Positions 52,109 to 62,295 of a DNA stretch of 64,000 nt are shown piece after piece. Every line of letters starts with the position of its first letter. The first letter of the stretch is position 1. Location: positions 682,001 to 746,000 of the forward strand of contig NZ_CP019445.1 of NCBI RefSeq assembly GCF_001975225.1, in the 5' to 3' direction. Position numbers and translations under genes: made by a program. The notes below the pieces were generated by a model. The model saw only the letters and a program-made list of their open reading frames with translations, made no database searches and was not told the origin of the DNA. This stretch comes from Kosakonia cowanii JCM 10956 = DSM 18146. GTDB lineage: Bacteria > Pseudomonadota > Gammaproteobacteria > Enterobacterales > Enterobacteriaceae.

Positions 52109-53080
52109 TTGTTAAACTCATTCAAACTTTCGCTTCAATACATTCTGCCGAAACTGTGGCTCACTCGCCTGGCGGGCTGGGGCGCAAGCAAACGTGCAGG
52201 CTGGCTGACCAAACTGGTTATCGATCTGTTCGTGAAATACTACAAGGTCGATATGAAAGAGGCGCAGAAGCCGGATACCGCCAGCTACCGCTCTTTTAAC
52301 GAATTCTTCGTGCGCCCGCTGCGCGACGAGGTGCGCCCGCTCAATACCGATCCGAACGTGCTGGTCATGCCGGCGGATGGCGTAGTCAGCCAGCTTGGCG
52401 CGATCGACAATGACAAAATCCTGCAGGCTAAAGGCCATAACTACAGCCTCGAAGCGCTGCTGGCAGGCAACTACCTGATGGCGGACCTGTTCCGTAACGG
52501 TAGCTTTGTCACCACCTATCTTTCACCGCGCGACTACCACCGCGTACATATGCCGTGCAACGGCATCCTGCGCGAAATGATCTATGTCCCGGGCGACCTC
52601 TTCTCCGTTAACCACTTAACGGCGCAGAACGTACCTAACCTCTTCGCCCGTAACGAGCGCGTTATCTGCCTGTTCGACACTGAGTTTGGCCCGATGGCGC
52701 AAATTCTTGTCGGCGCGACCATTGTTGGCAGCATCGAAACCGTCTGGGCGGGCACCGTCACGCCGCCGCGCGAAGGGATCATCAAACGCTGGACCTTCCC
52801 GCAAGGTGAAAGCGAAGGCGCGGTCGCGCTGCTGAAGGGCCAGGAGATGGGCCGCTTTAAGCTCGGCTCCACGGTTATCAACCTGTTTGCGCCGGGTAAA
52901 GTGCAGCTGGTTGACGCCTTGCGCAGCCTCTCCGTGACCAAAATCGGTCAGCCGCTGGCGCTCTCCACCGAGCCGTTTGTGCCGGTTGATGCGCAGGAGC
53001 CTGCACCGCTGCCGGAAGAAGAAATTAAAGCGGAACATGACGCCAACCCATTGGTTGACGACACTAAAGAAGACGTTTAA
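52109..53080 (+). CDS. psd: Psd, phosphatidylserine decarboxylase proenzyme
   Basis: 323 residues (E. coli 322). It makes phosphatidylethanolamine at the inner membrane. The proenzyme self-cleaves at Gly-Ser in the motif [10 protein letters not shown] (Ser about 254) to form the pyruvoyl cofactor. The start is TTG at 52109 ([10 protein letters not shown]) after TGGAGG, as in E. coli. The C-terminal tail is acidic and variable. 98 bp after rsgA and 22 bp before mscM; the first gap may hold a separate promoter. Confidence 0.97.
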   Translation: MLNSFKLSLQYILPKLWLTRLAGWGASKRAGWLTKLVIDLFVKYYKVDMKEAQKPDTASYRSFNEFFVRPLRDEVRPLNTDPNVLVMPADGVVSQLGAIDNDKILQAKGHNYSLEALLAGNYLMADLFRNGSFVTTYLSPRDYHRVHMPCNGILREMIYVPGDLFSVNHLTAQNVPNLFARNERVICLFDTEFGPMAQILVGATIVGSIETVWAGTVTPPREGIIKRWTFPQGESEGAVALLKGQEMGRFKLGSTVINLFAPGKVQLVDALRSLSVTKIGQPLALSTEPFVPVDAQEPAPLPEEEIKAEHDANPLVDDTKEDV

Positions 53081-53102
53081 GCCTCACCCCAGGGAGACTG
53101 CA

Positions 53103-56100
53103 GTGCGCCTGATTATCGCTTTTCTGATGGCCTGGTGCCTCAGCCAGGGAGCCGTTGCCGCAACGGCTCCCGATGCCCGTCAAATTGCCCAGGAGCTGGA
53201 GCAAGCCAAAGCGGCGAAAAACACGCCGGACCAGGCGGAAATTGTAGAGACATTGCAAGGCGCGTTGAACGCGCTGGACGAGCGTAAAGGCTCCCTTGAA
53301 CGCGCCCAGCAGTATCAGGACGTGATCGACAACTTCCCCAAACTTTCCCGCACCCTTCGCGCCCAGCTCGATAATCTGCGCGACGATCCCCCTTCAGTTT
53401 CACCCGGCATGAGCAGCGATGCGCTCAACCAGGAGATCCTGCAAGTCAGCAGCCAGCTGCTGGAGAAGACGCGCCAGGCGCAGCAGGAGCAGGAGCGCGC
53501 GCGGGAGATCAGCGACTCTTTAAGCCAACTTCCCCAGCAGCAGACCGATGCCCGCCGCCAGGTAACGGAAGTGGAGCGTCGCCTCGGTGCGCAAACCAGT
53601 AACTCGGCGCTTGCTCAGGCGCAAAATTTTGCCGCCCAGGCGGAATCGGCAAAGCTGAAGGCGCTGGTGGATGAATTAGAGCTGGCGCAGCTTTCGGCTA
53701 ACAACCGCCAGGAACTGGCGCGTATGCGCTCGGAACTGGCGCAAAAGCAGAGTGAGCGGCTGGACGCTTATCTACAGGCGCTGCGCAATCAACTCAACAG
53801 CCAGCGTCAGCGCGAAGCCGAGCAGGCGCTGGAGAGCACGGAGATGCTGGCGGAGAACAGCGCGAATCTGCCCGCCAGTATCGTCGAGCAGTTCCGTATC
53901 AACCGTGAACTCTCACAGGCGCTGAACCAGCAGGCACAGCGCATGGATCTGGTCGCTTCGCAGCAGCGCCAGGCAACCGGGCAAACGCTACAGGTGCGCC
54001 AGGCGCTTACGACTCTGCGCGAGCAGTCCCAGTGGCTCGGCGCATCGAATATGCTCGGCGAAGCGCTGCGCGCGCAGGTGGCTCGTCTGCCGGAGATGCC
54101 GAAACCGCAGCAACTGGATACCGAAATGGCGCAACTGCGCGTGCACCGCATGCGTTATGAAGATCTCCTCAACAAGCAGCCGCAGCTGCGACAGATTCGC
54201 CAGGCGGATGGCAAGGTTCTGACCGCTGAGCAAAACCGTATTCTTGAAGCCCAGCTGCGCACGCAGCGCGAACTGCTCAATTCGCTGTTGCAGGGCGGCG
54301 ATACGCTGATTCTGGAGTTGACCAAACTTAAAGTTTCCAATAGCCAGCTTGAAGATGCGTTAAAAGAGGTGAATGAGGCGACCCACCGCTACCTCTTCTG
54401 GACGGCAGATGTCAGCCCGATGGGCTTCTCCTGGCCGCTTGAGATTGTGCAGGATCTGCGTCGCCTGCTTTCGCTGAACACCATCAGCCAGTTAGGCAAA
54501 GCCAGCGCAATGGTGCTGACCAGCAAAGAGACGCTCTTCCCGCTGTTTGGCGCGCTGATTCTGGTGGGGGTGAGTATTTACTCACGTCGCCACTTCACCC
54601 GCTTCCTGGAGCGCTCCAGCGCCCGCGTCGGCAAAGTGACCCAGGATCACTTCTGGCTCACCATGCGCACCGTCTTCTGGTCCATTCTGGTGGCGTCACC
54701 ATTGCCGGTGCTGTGGGCAACGCTCGGCTACTGTTTGCAGGAGGCGTGGCCCTATCCGCTGGCGGTAGCGATTGGCGATGGCGTCACCGCCACCGTGCCG
54801 CTGCTGTGGGCAGTGATGATCTGTGCGACTTTCGCGCGCCCAACCGGGCTATTTGTCGTGCACTTCGGCTGGCCGCGAAACCGCGTGGCGCGCGGGTTAC
54901 GTTACTACCTGATGAGCATCGGCTTTATCGTGCCGCTGATTATGGCGCTGATTATGTTCGATAACCTGAACGACCGGGAATTCTCCGGCTCGCTCGGGCG
55001 GCTCTGCTTTATCCTGATTTGCGGTGCGCTGGCGATTGTCACCCTCAGCCTGAAACGTGCCGGCATTCCGCTGTATGTCGATAAGAGCGGCAACGGCGAC
55101 AATATGGCTAACCATCTGCTGTGGAACCTGCTGCTCTGCGCACCGCTGTCGGCAATTCTCGCTGCCGCGGTCGGTTATCTGGCAACCGCGCAGGCGCTGC
55201 TGGCAAGGCTGGAAACCTCCGTTGCTATCTGGTTCCTGCTGCTGGTGGTCTATCACATTATTCGCCGTTGGATGTTTATCCAGCGTCGCCGTCTGGCCTT
55301 TGAGCGTGCACGCCACCGCCGCGCAGAGATCCTCGCGCAGCGCGCACGCGGCGAAGAGGATGCCGCCCATCAGCTCAGCACCGAAGGCACCGCCGAAATC
55401 GATGAGCAGGAAGTCGATCTCGACGCTATCAGCGTCCAGTCCCTGCGGCTGGTGCGCTCGATCCTGATGCTGATCGCCCTGCTGTCGGTGATCTTCCTCT
55501 GGTCTGAGATCCACTCTGCCTTTGGCTTCCTCGAGAATATTCCGCTGTGGGATGTCACCTCAACGGTACAGGGCGTCGAGAGCCTTGAGCCGATTACCCT
55601 CGGCGCTGTGCTGATTGCCATCCTGGTGTTTATTATCACCACCCAACTGGTGCGCAACCTCCCTGCTTTGCTTGAACTGGCGCTGTTGCAGCACCTTGAA
55701 CTGGCGCCGGGGACAGGTTACGCCATCACCACCATCACCAAATATCTGCTGATGCTGTTTGGCGGGCTGGTGGGCTTCTCGATGATTGGTATTGAGTGGT
55801 CGAAGTTACAGTGGCTGGTGGCCGCGCTCGGTGTTGGTCTCGGGTTTGGTCTACAGGAGATCTTCGCCAACTTTATCTCTGGCCTGATCATCCTGTTTGA
55901 GAAACCGATCCGTATCGGCGATACGGTGACGATCCGCGATTTGACCGGGAGCGTCATGAAGATCAATACCCGAGCGACCACCATCAGCGACTGGGATCGT
56001 AAAGAGATCATCGTGCCGAACAGGGCCTTTATCACCGAGCAGTTTATTAACTGGTCGCTTTCGGACTCCGTCACGCGCGTGGTGTTGACGGTGCCCGCAC

Positions 56101-56435
56101 CGGTCGATGCCAACAGCGAAGAGGTGACACAGATCCTTTACACCGCTGCTGAGCGCTGTTCGCTGGTGATTGATAACCCGCCGCCGGAAGTGTTCCTGGT
56201 CGATCTGCAGCACGGGCTGCAGCTGTTTGAGCTGCGCATCTACGCGGCTGAGATGGGCCATCGCATGCCGCTGCGCCACGAAATCCACCAGCTTATTCTG
56301 GCGGGCTTCCGTGAACACGGCATCGACCTGCCCTTCCCGCCGTTCCAGATGCGCCTTGAGAGCCTCGACGGTAAACGCGCGGCCAAAACGTTGTCTTCAG
56401 CGGGGAGAAGCAGCCGCCCGGCGGGCAGCCTGTAA
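53103..56435 (+). CDS. mscM: MscM (YjeP), miniconductance mechanosensitive channel
   Basis: 1110 residues (E. coli 1107), MscK-type. Signal peptide about 1-20 (ending AVA), a large periplasmic coiled-coil region rich in Gln/Glu/Arg (about 25-480), several membrane segments (about 485-830), and the MscS core (about 840-1090) with the pore-lining helix VAALGVGLGFGLQEIFANF and the beta domain GDTVTIRDLTGSV. It opens under membrane tension on hypo-osmotic shock. Start GTG at 53103 follows AGGGAG and begins the signal peptide; longer open frame overlaps psd. Confidence 0.96.
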   Translation: MRLIIAFLMAWCLSQGAVAATAPDARQIAQELEQAKAAKNTPDQAEIVETLQGALNALDERKGSLERAQQYQDVIDNFPKLSRTLRAQLDNLRDDPPSVSPGMSSDALNQEILQVSSQLLEKTRQAQQEQERAREISDSLSQLPQQQTDARRQVTEVERRLGAQTSNSALAQAQNFAAQAESAKLKALVDELELAQLSANNRQELARMRSELAQKQSERLDAYLQALRNQLNSQRQREAEQALESTEMLAENSANLPASIVEQFRINRELSQALNQQAQRMDLVASQQRQATGQTLQVRQALTTLREQSQWLGASNMLGEALRAQVARLPEMPKPQQLDTEMAQLRVHRMRYEDLLNKQPQLRQIRQADGKVLTAEQNRILEAQLRTQRELLNSLLQGGDTLILELTKLKVSNSQLEDALKEVNEATHRYLFWTADVSPMGFSWPLEIVQDLRRLLSLNTISQLGKASAMVLTSKETLFPLFGALILVGVSIYSRRHFTRFLERSSARVGKVTQDHFWLTMRTVFWSILVASPLPVLWATLGYCLQEAWPYPLAVAIGDGVTATVPLLWAVMICATFARPTGLFVVHFGWPRNRVARGLRYYLMSIGFIVPLIMALIMFDNLNDREFSGSLGRLCFILICGALAIVTLSLKRAGIPLYVDKSGNGDNMANHLLWNLLLCAPLSAILAAAVGYLATAQALLARLETSVAIWFLLLVVYHIIRRWMFIQRRRLAFERARHRRAEILAQRARGEEDAAHQLSTEGTAEIDEQEVDLDAISVQSLRLVRSILMLIALLSVIFLWSEIHSAFGFLENIPLWDVTSTVQGVESLEPITLGAVLIAILVFIITTQLVRNLPALLELALLQHLELAPGTGYAITTITKYLLMLFGGLVGFSMIGIEWSKLQWLVAALGVGLGFGLQEIFANFISGLIILFEKPIRIGDTVTIRDLTGSVMKINTRATTISDWDRKEIIVPNRAFITEQFINWSLSDSVTRVVLTVPAPVDANSEEVTQILYTAAERCSLVIDNPPPEVFLVDLQHGLQLFELRIYAAEMGHRMPLRHEIHQLILAGFREHGIDLPFPPFQMRLESLDGKRAAKTLSSAGRSSRPAGSL

Positions 56436-56445
56436 CTCTTTGGGT

Positions 56446-56511
56446 GCCGGCTTATCCGGCCTGCGGAGGGGTTACTCTTCATGCCGGGTGAGGCGTAGCT
56501 GCCACCCGGCA
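56446..56511. repeat. REP-type palindromes (BIME) between mscM and epmA
   Basis: Two palindromic units between convergent genes: GCCGG-CTTAT-CCGGC (56446-56460) and TGCCGGGTG...CACCCGGCA (56482-56511). Both match the enterobacterial REP Y/Z style (GGCCGGATAAG and TGCCGGGTGGC...). They probably serve as the 3' boundary for both transcripts. Confidence 0.75.
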
Positions 56512-56522
56512 CAAACGGGGAG

Positions 56523-57500
56523 TTACGACCGGTCGACGCTAAACGCCATCACTTCTGCCAGCGTTTCAGCCTGCAGCGCCAGCATCACCAGGCGGTCAAC
56601 GCCCAGCGCAACGCCGGAGCAGTCCGGCAGGCCCGCTTTTAACGCTTCCAGCAAATTGACATCCACCGGCTGCTGCGGCAATCCGCGCGCGGCGCGCTTG
56701 CGGTTATCCTGCTCAAAGCGCTGCTGCTGCTCGCGGGCGTCGGTCAGCTCATGGAAGCCGTTCGCCAGCTCAATGCCTTTGAAGTAGACCTCAAACCGCT
56801 CCGCGACGCGGTGATCTTCGGTGCTAATCTGCGCCAGCGCCGCCTGGCTTGCCGGGAAGTGGTAAACAAAGGTCGGACGATCTTTACCAATCTGCGGCTC
56901 CACACCGATGGTGAACAGCAGTTGCAGCAGGGTATCGCGATCCTCTTCCGTATCGGCAATATTGCTCAGATCCAGCTTTGCCGCCACTTCACGCAACTGG
57001 GCTTTATCCGCCGAAAGCGGATCGACCTCCAGATAGCGCTGGAACGCCTGCTGATAGGAGAGTGATTCTGCTGCCGGGCACTCGAGCACCTGTTGCAGCA
57101 AATCATCCACCTCATTCATCAAGCGGTACATGTCATAGTGCGGACGATACCATTCGAGCATGGTGAATTCAGGGTTGTGATGACGCCCCATCTCTTCATT
57201 ACGGAAGCTGCGGCAGAGCTGGAAAACCGGGCCACAGCCCGCGGCCAGCAGGCGCTTCATATGGTATTCGGGGCTGGTCATCAGATAGAGATTGAGGCCC
57301 TGAGAGTGGCCGGGGCCAACAAAACGGGTTTCAAACGGGACCAGATGTACATCGGTCACCGTTGCCTGACTCATACAGGGCGTCTCCACCTCCAGTACGC
57401 CGCGATCGGCAAAGAAACGGCGAATTTCCGCCATAATTGCCGCGCGTTTCAATAAGTTGGGGATGGATGCGCTCGGCTGCCAGGTTGCCGTCTCGCTCAT
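56523..57500 (-). CDS. epmA: EpmA (GenX/PoxA), EF-P beta-lysylation ligase
   Basis: 325 residues, same as E. coli. Class-II lysyl-tRNA-synthetase paralogue without an anticodon-binding domain; it attaches (R)-beta-lysine to Lys34 of EF-P. Class II motifs: [20 protein letters not shown] (about 99-118) and [12 protein letters not shown] near the C terminus. The ATG at 57500 ([11 protein letters not shown]) matches the orthologue. Its substrate gene efp is in the same window at 63369-63935. Divergent from frdABCD. Confidence 0.97.
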   Translation of the reverse strand: MSETATWQPSASIPNLLKRAAIMAEIRRFFADRGVLEVETPCMSQATVTDVHLVPFETRFVGPGHSQGLNLYLMTSPEYHMKRLLAAGCGPVFQLCRSFRNEEMGRHHNPEFTMLEWYRPHYDMYRLMNEVDDLLQQVLECPAAESLSYQQAFQRYLEVDPLSADKAQLREVAAKLDLSNIADTEEDRDTLLQLLFTIGVEPQIGKDRPTFVYHFPASQAALAQISTEDHRVAERFEVYFKGIELANGFHELTDAREQQQRFEQDNRKRAARGLPQQPVDVNLLEALKAGLPDCSGVALGVDRLVMLALQAETLAEVMAFSVDRS

Positions 57501-57619
57501 GGTTCTTTCTCCGATTTCTAACAAGGGCACGAAGTCTACCCGCATCGATCTGGTTAGACAAATTTTGCACAAATAATTTTCATAGCCCTCGTCAATAAAT
57601 AGATATGAGCTATTTAGAG

Positions 57620-57633
57620 ATGATATCGATCAA
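57620..57633. promoter_or_regulatory. FNR site upstream of frdABCD
   Basis: ATGATATCGATCAA matches the FNR consensus TTGAT-N4-ATCAA at 9 of 10 defined bases, 175 bp before frdA in the 307-bp epmA-frdA spacer. It fits the known anaerobic activation of frd. A short plus-strand open frame across this site (57605-57793) is judged not to be a gene. Confidence 0.82.
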
Positions 57634-57807
57634 GCTGGAAGCCGTATCACGCGGAAGAACAGCAAAACACTCGAACACGTCAAATTTCCCCTCAGTCAAT
57701 ATGGATATACTGCCCGCTACCCCAAAAGGAGCAGTGGACCTCTTCCGTGATGAAGGCAAGCGCACCTGGCTTATCGTTGCGGAACAACAATAATCTGGAG
57801 GAATGTC

Positions 57808-59598
57808 GTGCAAACCTTTCAAGCCGATATCGCTGTGATTGGCGCAGGCGGAGCAGGATTACGCACCGCGATTGCCGCGGCGCAAGCCCACCCCAACGCT
57901 AAAATCGCACTGATTTCAAAAGTCTATCCCATGCGCAGCCACACCGTTGCCGCCGAGGGCGGTTCCGCCGCCGTCGCCCAGGATCATGACAGCTTCGAAT
58001 ACCATTTCCACGATACTGTGGCAGGTGGTGACTGGCTTTGCGAACAGGATGTCGTCGACTACTTTGTCCATCACTGCCCCACGGAGATGACCCAGCTTGA
58101 ACAGTGGGGTTGCCCGTGGAGCCGCCGCGACGACGGCACGGTCAACGTGCGTCGCTTTGGCGGCATGAAGATCGAGCGCACCTGGTTCGCTGCCGATAAA
58201 ACCGGCTTCCACATGCTGCATACGCTGTTTCAAACCTCGTTGCAGTTCCCGCAAATTCAGCGTTTCGACGAACACTTCGTGCTTGATATCCTGGTGGATG
58301 ACAACCGCGCGCGCGGCCTGGTCGCGATGAACATGATGGAAGGCACGCTGATTCAGATCCGCGCCAATGCGGTGGTAATGGCCACCGGCGGCGCAGGCCG
58401 CGTTTACCGCTATAACACCAACGGCGGCATCGTTACCGGCGACGGTATGGGCATGGCGCTGTCGCACGGCGTGCCGCTGCGCGATATGGAGTTTGTGCAG
58501 TATCACCCGACCGGCCTGCCCGGCTCCGGCATTCTCATGACGGAGGGCTGCCGCGGCGAAGGCGGTATTCTGGTGAATAAAAACGGCTATCGCTATTTGC
58601 AGGATTACGGCATGGGGCCGGAAACACCGCTCGGCGAGCCGAGAAACAAATATATGGAGCTTGGCCCGCGCGACAAAGTGTCGCAGGCCTTCTGGCACGA
58701 GTGGCGCAAAGGCAACACCATCTCCACACCGCGCGGCGATGTAGTGCATCTCGATCTGCGCCACCTTGGCGAGAAGAAGATCAAAGAGCGCCTGCCCTTT
58801 ATTTGCGAGCTGGCAAAAGCCTATGTCGGCGTCGATCCGATCAAAGAGCCGATCCCGGTGCGCCCGACCGCGCACTACACCATGGGTGGCATTGAGACGG
58901 ATCAGAATTGCGAATCGCGCATCGCCGGGCTGTTTGCCGTCGGTGAGTGCTCCTCGGTCGGCCTGCACGGCGCGAATCGTCTTGGCTCTAACTCACTGGC
59001 GGAACTGGTGGTCTTTGGCCGCCTGGCGGGCGAACAGGCGGTTGAACGCGCCTCAACGGCCCGTCCGGCAAATGACGATGCGCTCAACGCTCAGGCCGCC
59101 GATGTTGAACAGCGTCTGAAGACGCTGGTGAACCAGAACGGTACTGAGAGCTGGGCGAAAATCCGCGATGAAATGGGCGAATCGATGGAAGAGGGCTGCG
59201 GCATTTACCGTACGCCGGAGCTGATGCAGAAAACCGTCGATAAGCTCGCCGAGTTGCAGGAGCGCTTCAAACGGGTACGCATCACCGACACCTCCAGCGT
59301 CTTCAACACCGATATTCTCTACACCCTTGAGCTGGGCCACGGCCTGAACGTTGCCGAATGTATGGCTCACTCGGCGCTGGCGCGCAAAGAGTCGCGCGGT
59401 GCCCATCAGCGTCTCGACGAAGGCTGTACCGAGCGCGATGACGTTAACTTCCTCAAACATACGCTCGCGTTCCGTGAGGCGGACGGCACAACCCGCCTCG
59501 AGTACAGCGACGTGAAAATCACCACGCTGCCGCCGGCGAAACGCGTCTATGGGGCAGAAGCGGAGTCGGGTGAGAAGAAGGAGACGAACAATGTCTGA
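57808..59598 (+). CDS. frdA: FrdA, fumarate reductase flavoprotein subunit
   Basis: 596 residues (E. coli 602). Catalytic subunit of the membrane-bound quinol:fumarate reductase used in anaerobic respiration. FAD-binding GAGGAGLRT (12-20); His45 in [10 protein letters not shown] is the covalent FAD site; the active-site regions [20 protein letters not shown] and [11 protein letters not shown] are intact. Start GTG at 57808 follows TGGAGGAAT. Overlaps frdB by 8 bp. Confidence 0.98.
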   Translation: MQTFQADIAVIGAGGAGLRTAIAAAQAHPNAKIALISKVYPMRSHTVAAEGGSAAVAQDHDSFEYHFHDTVAGGDWLCEQDVVDYFVHHCPTEMTQLEQWGCPWSRRDDGTVNVRRFGGMKIERTWFAADKTGFHMLHTLFQTSLQFPQIQRFDEHFVLDILVDDNRARGLVAMNMMEGTLIQIRANAVVMATGGAGRVYRYNTNGGIVTGDGMGMALSHGVPLRDMEFVQYHPTGLPGSGILMTEGCRGEGGILVNKNGYRYLQDYGMGPETPLGEPRNKYMELGPRDKVSQAFWHEWRKGNTISTPRGDVVHLDLRHLGEKKIKERLPFICELAKAYVGVDPIKEPIPVRPTAHYTMGGIETDQNCESRIAGLFAVGECSSVGLHGANRLGSNSLAELVVFGRLAGEQAVERASTARPANDDALNAQAADVEQRLKTLVNQNGTESWAKIRDEMGESMEEGCGIYRTPELMQKTVDKLAELQERFKRVRITDTSSVFNTDILYTLELGHGLNVAECMAHSALARKESRGAHQRLDEGCTERDDVNFLKHTLAFREADGTTRLEYSDVKITTLPPAKRVYGAEAESGEKKETNNV

Positions 59599-60325
59599 GA
59601 TGAAGAACCTGAAGATTGAAGTGGTGCGCTATAACCCGGAGGTCGACAACGCGCCGCACAGCGCCTTCTACGACGTGCCTTACGATGAAGCCACCTCGCT
59701 GCTCGATGCGCTGGGCTATATCAAAGATAACCTCGCGCCGGATCTCAGCTACCGCTGGTCGTGCCGGATGGCGATTTGCGGCTCCTGCGGCATGATGGTC
59801 AACAAAGTGCCGAAGCTGGCCTGCAAAACCTTCCTGCGTGACTACACCAAAGGGTTGAAAGTCGAGGCGCTGGCGAACTTCCCGATTGAGCGCGATCTGG
59901 TGGTTGATATGACCCACTTTATCGAGAGCCTCGAGGCGATTAAGCCCTATATCATCGGCAATACGCGTACGCCGGATCAGGGGCCGGGCAAGCAGACCCC
60001 GGCGCAGATGGCGAAGTATCACCAGTTCTCCGGCTGCATCAACTGCGGTCTCTGCTATGCCGCCTGCCCGCAGTTTGGCCTCAATCCGGAGTTTATCGGC
60101 CCGGCGGCGATTACGCTGGCGCACCGCTATAACCTCGACAGCCGCGACCACGGCAAACAAGAGCGCATGGCGCAGCTCAACGGCCAGAACGGCGTGTGGA
60201 GTTGTACGTTTGTCGGCTACTGCTCGGAAGTGTGTCCGAAGCACGTCGACCCGGCCGCCGCCATTCAGCAGGGCAAGATTGAGAGTTCGAAAGACTTTCT
60301 TATCGCCACCCTGAAACCTCGCTAA
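59591..60325 (+). CDS. frdB: FrdB, fumarate reductase iron-sulfur subunit
   Basis: 244 residues, same as E. coli. Carries electrons from menaquinol to FrdA through [2Fe-2S], [4Fe-4S] and [3Fe-4S] clusters: [14 protein letters not shown] (about 56-69), [15 protein letters not shown] (about 147-161) and [15 protein letters not shown] (about 203-217). ATG at 59591 overlaps the frdA stop; a longer upstream frame is inside frdA. Confidence 0.98.
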   Translation: MSEMKNLKIEVVRYNPEVDNAPHSAFYDVPYDEATSLLDALGYIKDNLAPDLSYRWSCRMAICGSCGMMVNKVPKLACKTFLRDYTKGLKVEALANFPIERDLVVDMTHFIESLEAIKPYIIGNTRTPDQGPGKQTPAQMAKYHQFSGCINCGLCYAACPQFGLNPEFIGPAAITLAHRYNLDSRDHGKQERMAQLNGQNGVWSCTFVGYCSEVCPKHVDPAAAIQQGKIESSKDFLIATLKPR

Positions 60326-60335
60326 GGAGTGCATG

Positions 60336-60731
60336 ATGACGACTAAACGTAAGGCCTGGGTTCGCCCCATGCCGTCAAGCTGGTGGAAAACCCTGCCGTT
60401 TTATCGCTTCTATATGCTGCGCGAAGGGACGGCGATCCCGGCGGTCTGGTTCAGCCTGGAACTGCTGTATGGTCTTTTCGCGCTGAAAAACGGTCCGGAG
60501 AGCTGGATGGGCTTTGTCGCTTTCCTGCAAAACCCGGTTGTGCTGTTGCTCAACCTGATCGCGCTGGCGGCGGCGCTGCTGCATACCAAAACCTGGTTCG
60601 ATCTGGCACCGAAAGCGTCGCTTATCATTGTGAAGGGCGAAAAAATGGGGCCAGAGCCGGTGGTAAAAGGGCTATGGGTGGTGGCTGCCGTTGTAACGGT
60701 GGTTGTACTGTTTATCGCCCTGTTCTGGTGA
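60336..60731 (+). CDS. frdC: FrdC, fumarate reductase membrane anchor
   Basis: 131 residues, same as E. coli. Three transmembrane helices (about 28-50, 63-85, 105-128); with FrdD it binds quinol and anchors the complex to the inner membrane. Of two adjacent ATG codons the second (60336) is better spaced from AAGGAG. Ten bases after frdB. Confidence 0.97.
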   Translation: MTTKRKAWVRPMPSSWWKTLPFYRFYMLREGTAIPAVWFSLELLYGLFALKNGPESWMGFVAFLQNPVVLLLNLIALAAALLHTKTWFDLAPKASLIIVKGEKMGPEPVVKGLWVVAAVVTVVVLFIALFW

Positions 60732-60741
60732 GGAATTGATG

Positions 60742-61101
60742 ATGATTAACCCGAATCCAAAACGTTCTGACGAACCGATGTTCTGGGGGCTGTTTGGCGC
60801 AGGCGGTATGTGGAGCGCCATCTTCGCCCCGGTGATGATCCTGCTGGTCGGCCTGCTGCTGCCGCTCGGTCTCTTCCCCGGCGAGGCGCTGAGCTACGAG
60901 CGCGTTATCGCCTTTGCCCAGAGCTTCATTGGCCGCGCTTTTCTCTTCTTGATGATTGTGCTGCCGGTCTGGTGCGGCCTGCACCGCATCCACCACATGA
61001 TGCACGATTTGAAAGTGCATCTGCCCCAGGGCAAATGGATTTTCTACGGCCTCGCGGCGATTATTAGTGTCGTTGCGTTAGTCGGCGTGATTTTCCTGTA
61101 A
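60742..61101 (+). CDS. frdD: FrdD, fumarate reductase membrane anchor
   Basis: 119 residues, same as E. coli. Three transmembrane helices (about 20-45, 60-80, 95-118) and the conserved [13 protein letters not shown] loop. Of two adjacent ATG codons the second (60742) is better spaced from AGGAA. Last frd gene; in E. coli ampC follows, here blc does. Confidence 0.97.
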   Translation: MINPNPKRSDEPMFWGLFGAGGMWSAIFAPVMILLVGLLLPLGLFPGEALSYERVIAFAQSFIGRAFLFLMIVLPVWCGLHRIHHMMHDLKVHLPQGKWIFYGLAAIISVVALVGVIFL

Positions 61102-61109
61102 AACCCGTC

Positions 61110-61133
61110 GCTCTCCTGCATGCGCAGGAGAGC
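61110..61133 (+). terminator. Hairpin after frdD
   Basis: GCTCTCCTGC-ATGC-GCAGGAGAGC, a perfect 10-bp stem eight bases past the frdD stop, followed only by AAATTT. It is positioned like the frd terminator/ampC attenuator of E. coli, but the ampC gene is missing. Confidence 0.65.
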
Positions 61134-61184
61134 AAATTTCCCGCCATCTTCTACACTTACGTAAAAGCCAGGAGGGAGAATACC

Positions 61185-61715
61185 ATGCGTTTACTGCCTA
61201 TCTTCGCAGCGGTCACCGCTGCTTTTTTAGTCACGGCCTGCAGCACGCCCACACCGCCAAAAGGCGTTACCGTGGTGCAGAATTTCGATACGCAACGCTA
61301 CTTAGGGAAATGGTACGAGATCGCCCGCTTCGATCACCGCTTTGAGCGTGGTCTGGAGCGCGTCACCGCGACCTACAGCCTGCGCGACGATGGCGGCTTA
61401 ACCGTTGTCAACCGGGGTTATAACCCGGATCGCGGCAAATGGCAGGAGTCGGTCGGTAAAGCCTACTTCACCGGCGATCCGCGCACTGCATCGCTGAAGG
61501 TCTCATTCTTTGGCCCGTTCTATGGCGGCTACAACATCATCTCGCTGGATAAAGAGTATCGCCATGCGCTGATTTGCGGCCCGGATCGCGACTACCTGTG
61601 GATCCTCTCCCGCACGCCGACCATTTCGCCCGAGGTGAAAGAGAAGATGCTGGCAGACGCGACCCGTCAGGGTTTCGAAGTGAACAAGCTAATCTGGGTC
61701 GATCAGCCCCATTAA
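61185..61715 (+). CDS. blc: Blc, outer-membrane lipocalin
   Basis: 176-residue lipoprotein (E. coli 177 aa). Lipobox LVTAC near residue 19; lipocalin motif [16 protein letters not shown] (about 42-57) and the later [11 protein letters not shown]. It binds lysophospholipids at the outer membrane and is sigma-S dependent in E. coli. Start ATG at 61185 follows AGGAGGGAG. Its stop overlaps the convergent gdx by 4 bp. Confidence 0.96.
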   Translation: MRLLPIFAAVTAAFLVTACSTPTPPKGVTVVQNFDTQRYLGKWYEIARFDHRFERGLERVTATYSLRDDGGLTVVNRGYNPDRGKWQESVGKAYFTGDPRTASLKVSFFGPFYGGYNIISLDKEYRHALICGPDRDYLWILSRTPTISPEVKEKMLADATRQGFEVNKLIWVDQPH

Positions 61716-62029
61716 TGGGCGCTGATTTTTAAGCCAATAATTCCGGCCACAATCAGACAGAGGCTAACGATACGCGCCAGGCTTGCGGACTCGCCGAGTA
61801 ATACAATCCCGGCGATTGCCGCGCCGACGGCGCCAATGCCGGTCCAGACCGCATAGGCGGTGCCGACCGGCAGGGTTTTCATTGCCCATGAAAGCAGCAC
61901 GACGCTAATAAGCATCGCCACGACGGTAATAATGCTGGGAGTGATGCGGGTAAAACCGTGGGTATATTTCAGGCCGATAGCCCAGACGACTTCAAGAAGA
62001 CCGGCGATGACGAGAATAAACCAGGACAT
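61712..62029 (-). CDS. gdx: Gdx (SugE), guanidinium exporter of the SMR family
   Basis: 105 residues, same as E. coli. Small multidrug-resistance fold with four transmembrane helices; the membrane-embedded Glu13 in [13 protein letters not shown] is the substrate/proton site, and [16 protein letters not shown] (about 57-72) is conserved. It exports guanidinium in exchange for protons. ATG at 62029 follows GGAG. A guanidine-II riboswitch sits directly upstream, which confirms the substrate. Confidence 0.97.
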   Translation of the reverse strand: MSWFILVIAGLLEVVWAIGLKYTHGFTRITPSIITVVAMLISVVLLSWAMKTLPVGTAYAVWTGIGAVGAAIAGIVLLGESASLARIVSLCLIVAGIIGLKISAH

Positions 62030-62043
62030 GGTTGGCTCCAGTA

Positions 62044-62087
62044 CGGGGCCGTCCCCGAATAAAAAGTGACGCTGTCGGGTCGTCCCG
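62044..62087 (-). promoter_or_regulatory. Guanidine-II (mini-ykkC) riboswitch before gdx
   Basis: On the minus strand two small hairpins with ACGR loops occur in series: CGGG-ACGA-CCCG (62076-62087) and CGGGG-ACGG-CCCCG (62044-62057), joined by an A/T-rich linker and ending 14 bases before the gdx ATG. This is the exact mini-ykkC architecture, which frees the ribosome-binding site when guanidinium binds. Confidence 0.94.
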
Positions 62088-62295
62088 CCAGCCAAGTGAT
62101 GAGTGTCAGATTTTCCCTTCTTTCCCTGAGGATTTCAACCCCACAAACCCCCATTCATTTTCAGGAAGTTAAAGCAAGAAATAGCCCCTCTTCGCAGCGG
62201 AATTCAGGCATTTATTCATCATATCCAGCGAATATGATGAATCGCTTTCCTGGGTACAGGAAGCCGTGCGCCCTCCTCTGACTGCGAAGAAAAAT

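Noticed and set aside
57605..57793. 62-codon plus-strand open frame before frdA
   Set aside because: It overlaps the FNR site and the frd promoter region and has no ribosome-binding site; the homologous region is non-coding in E. coli.
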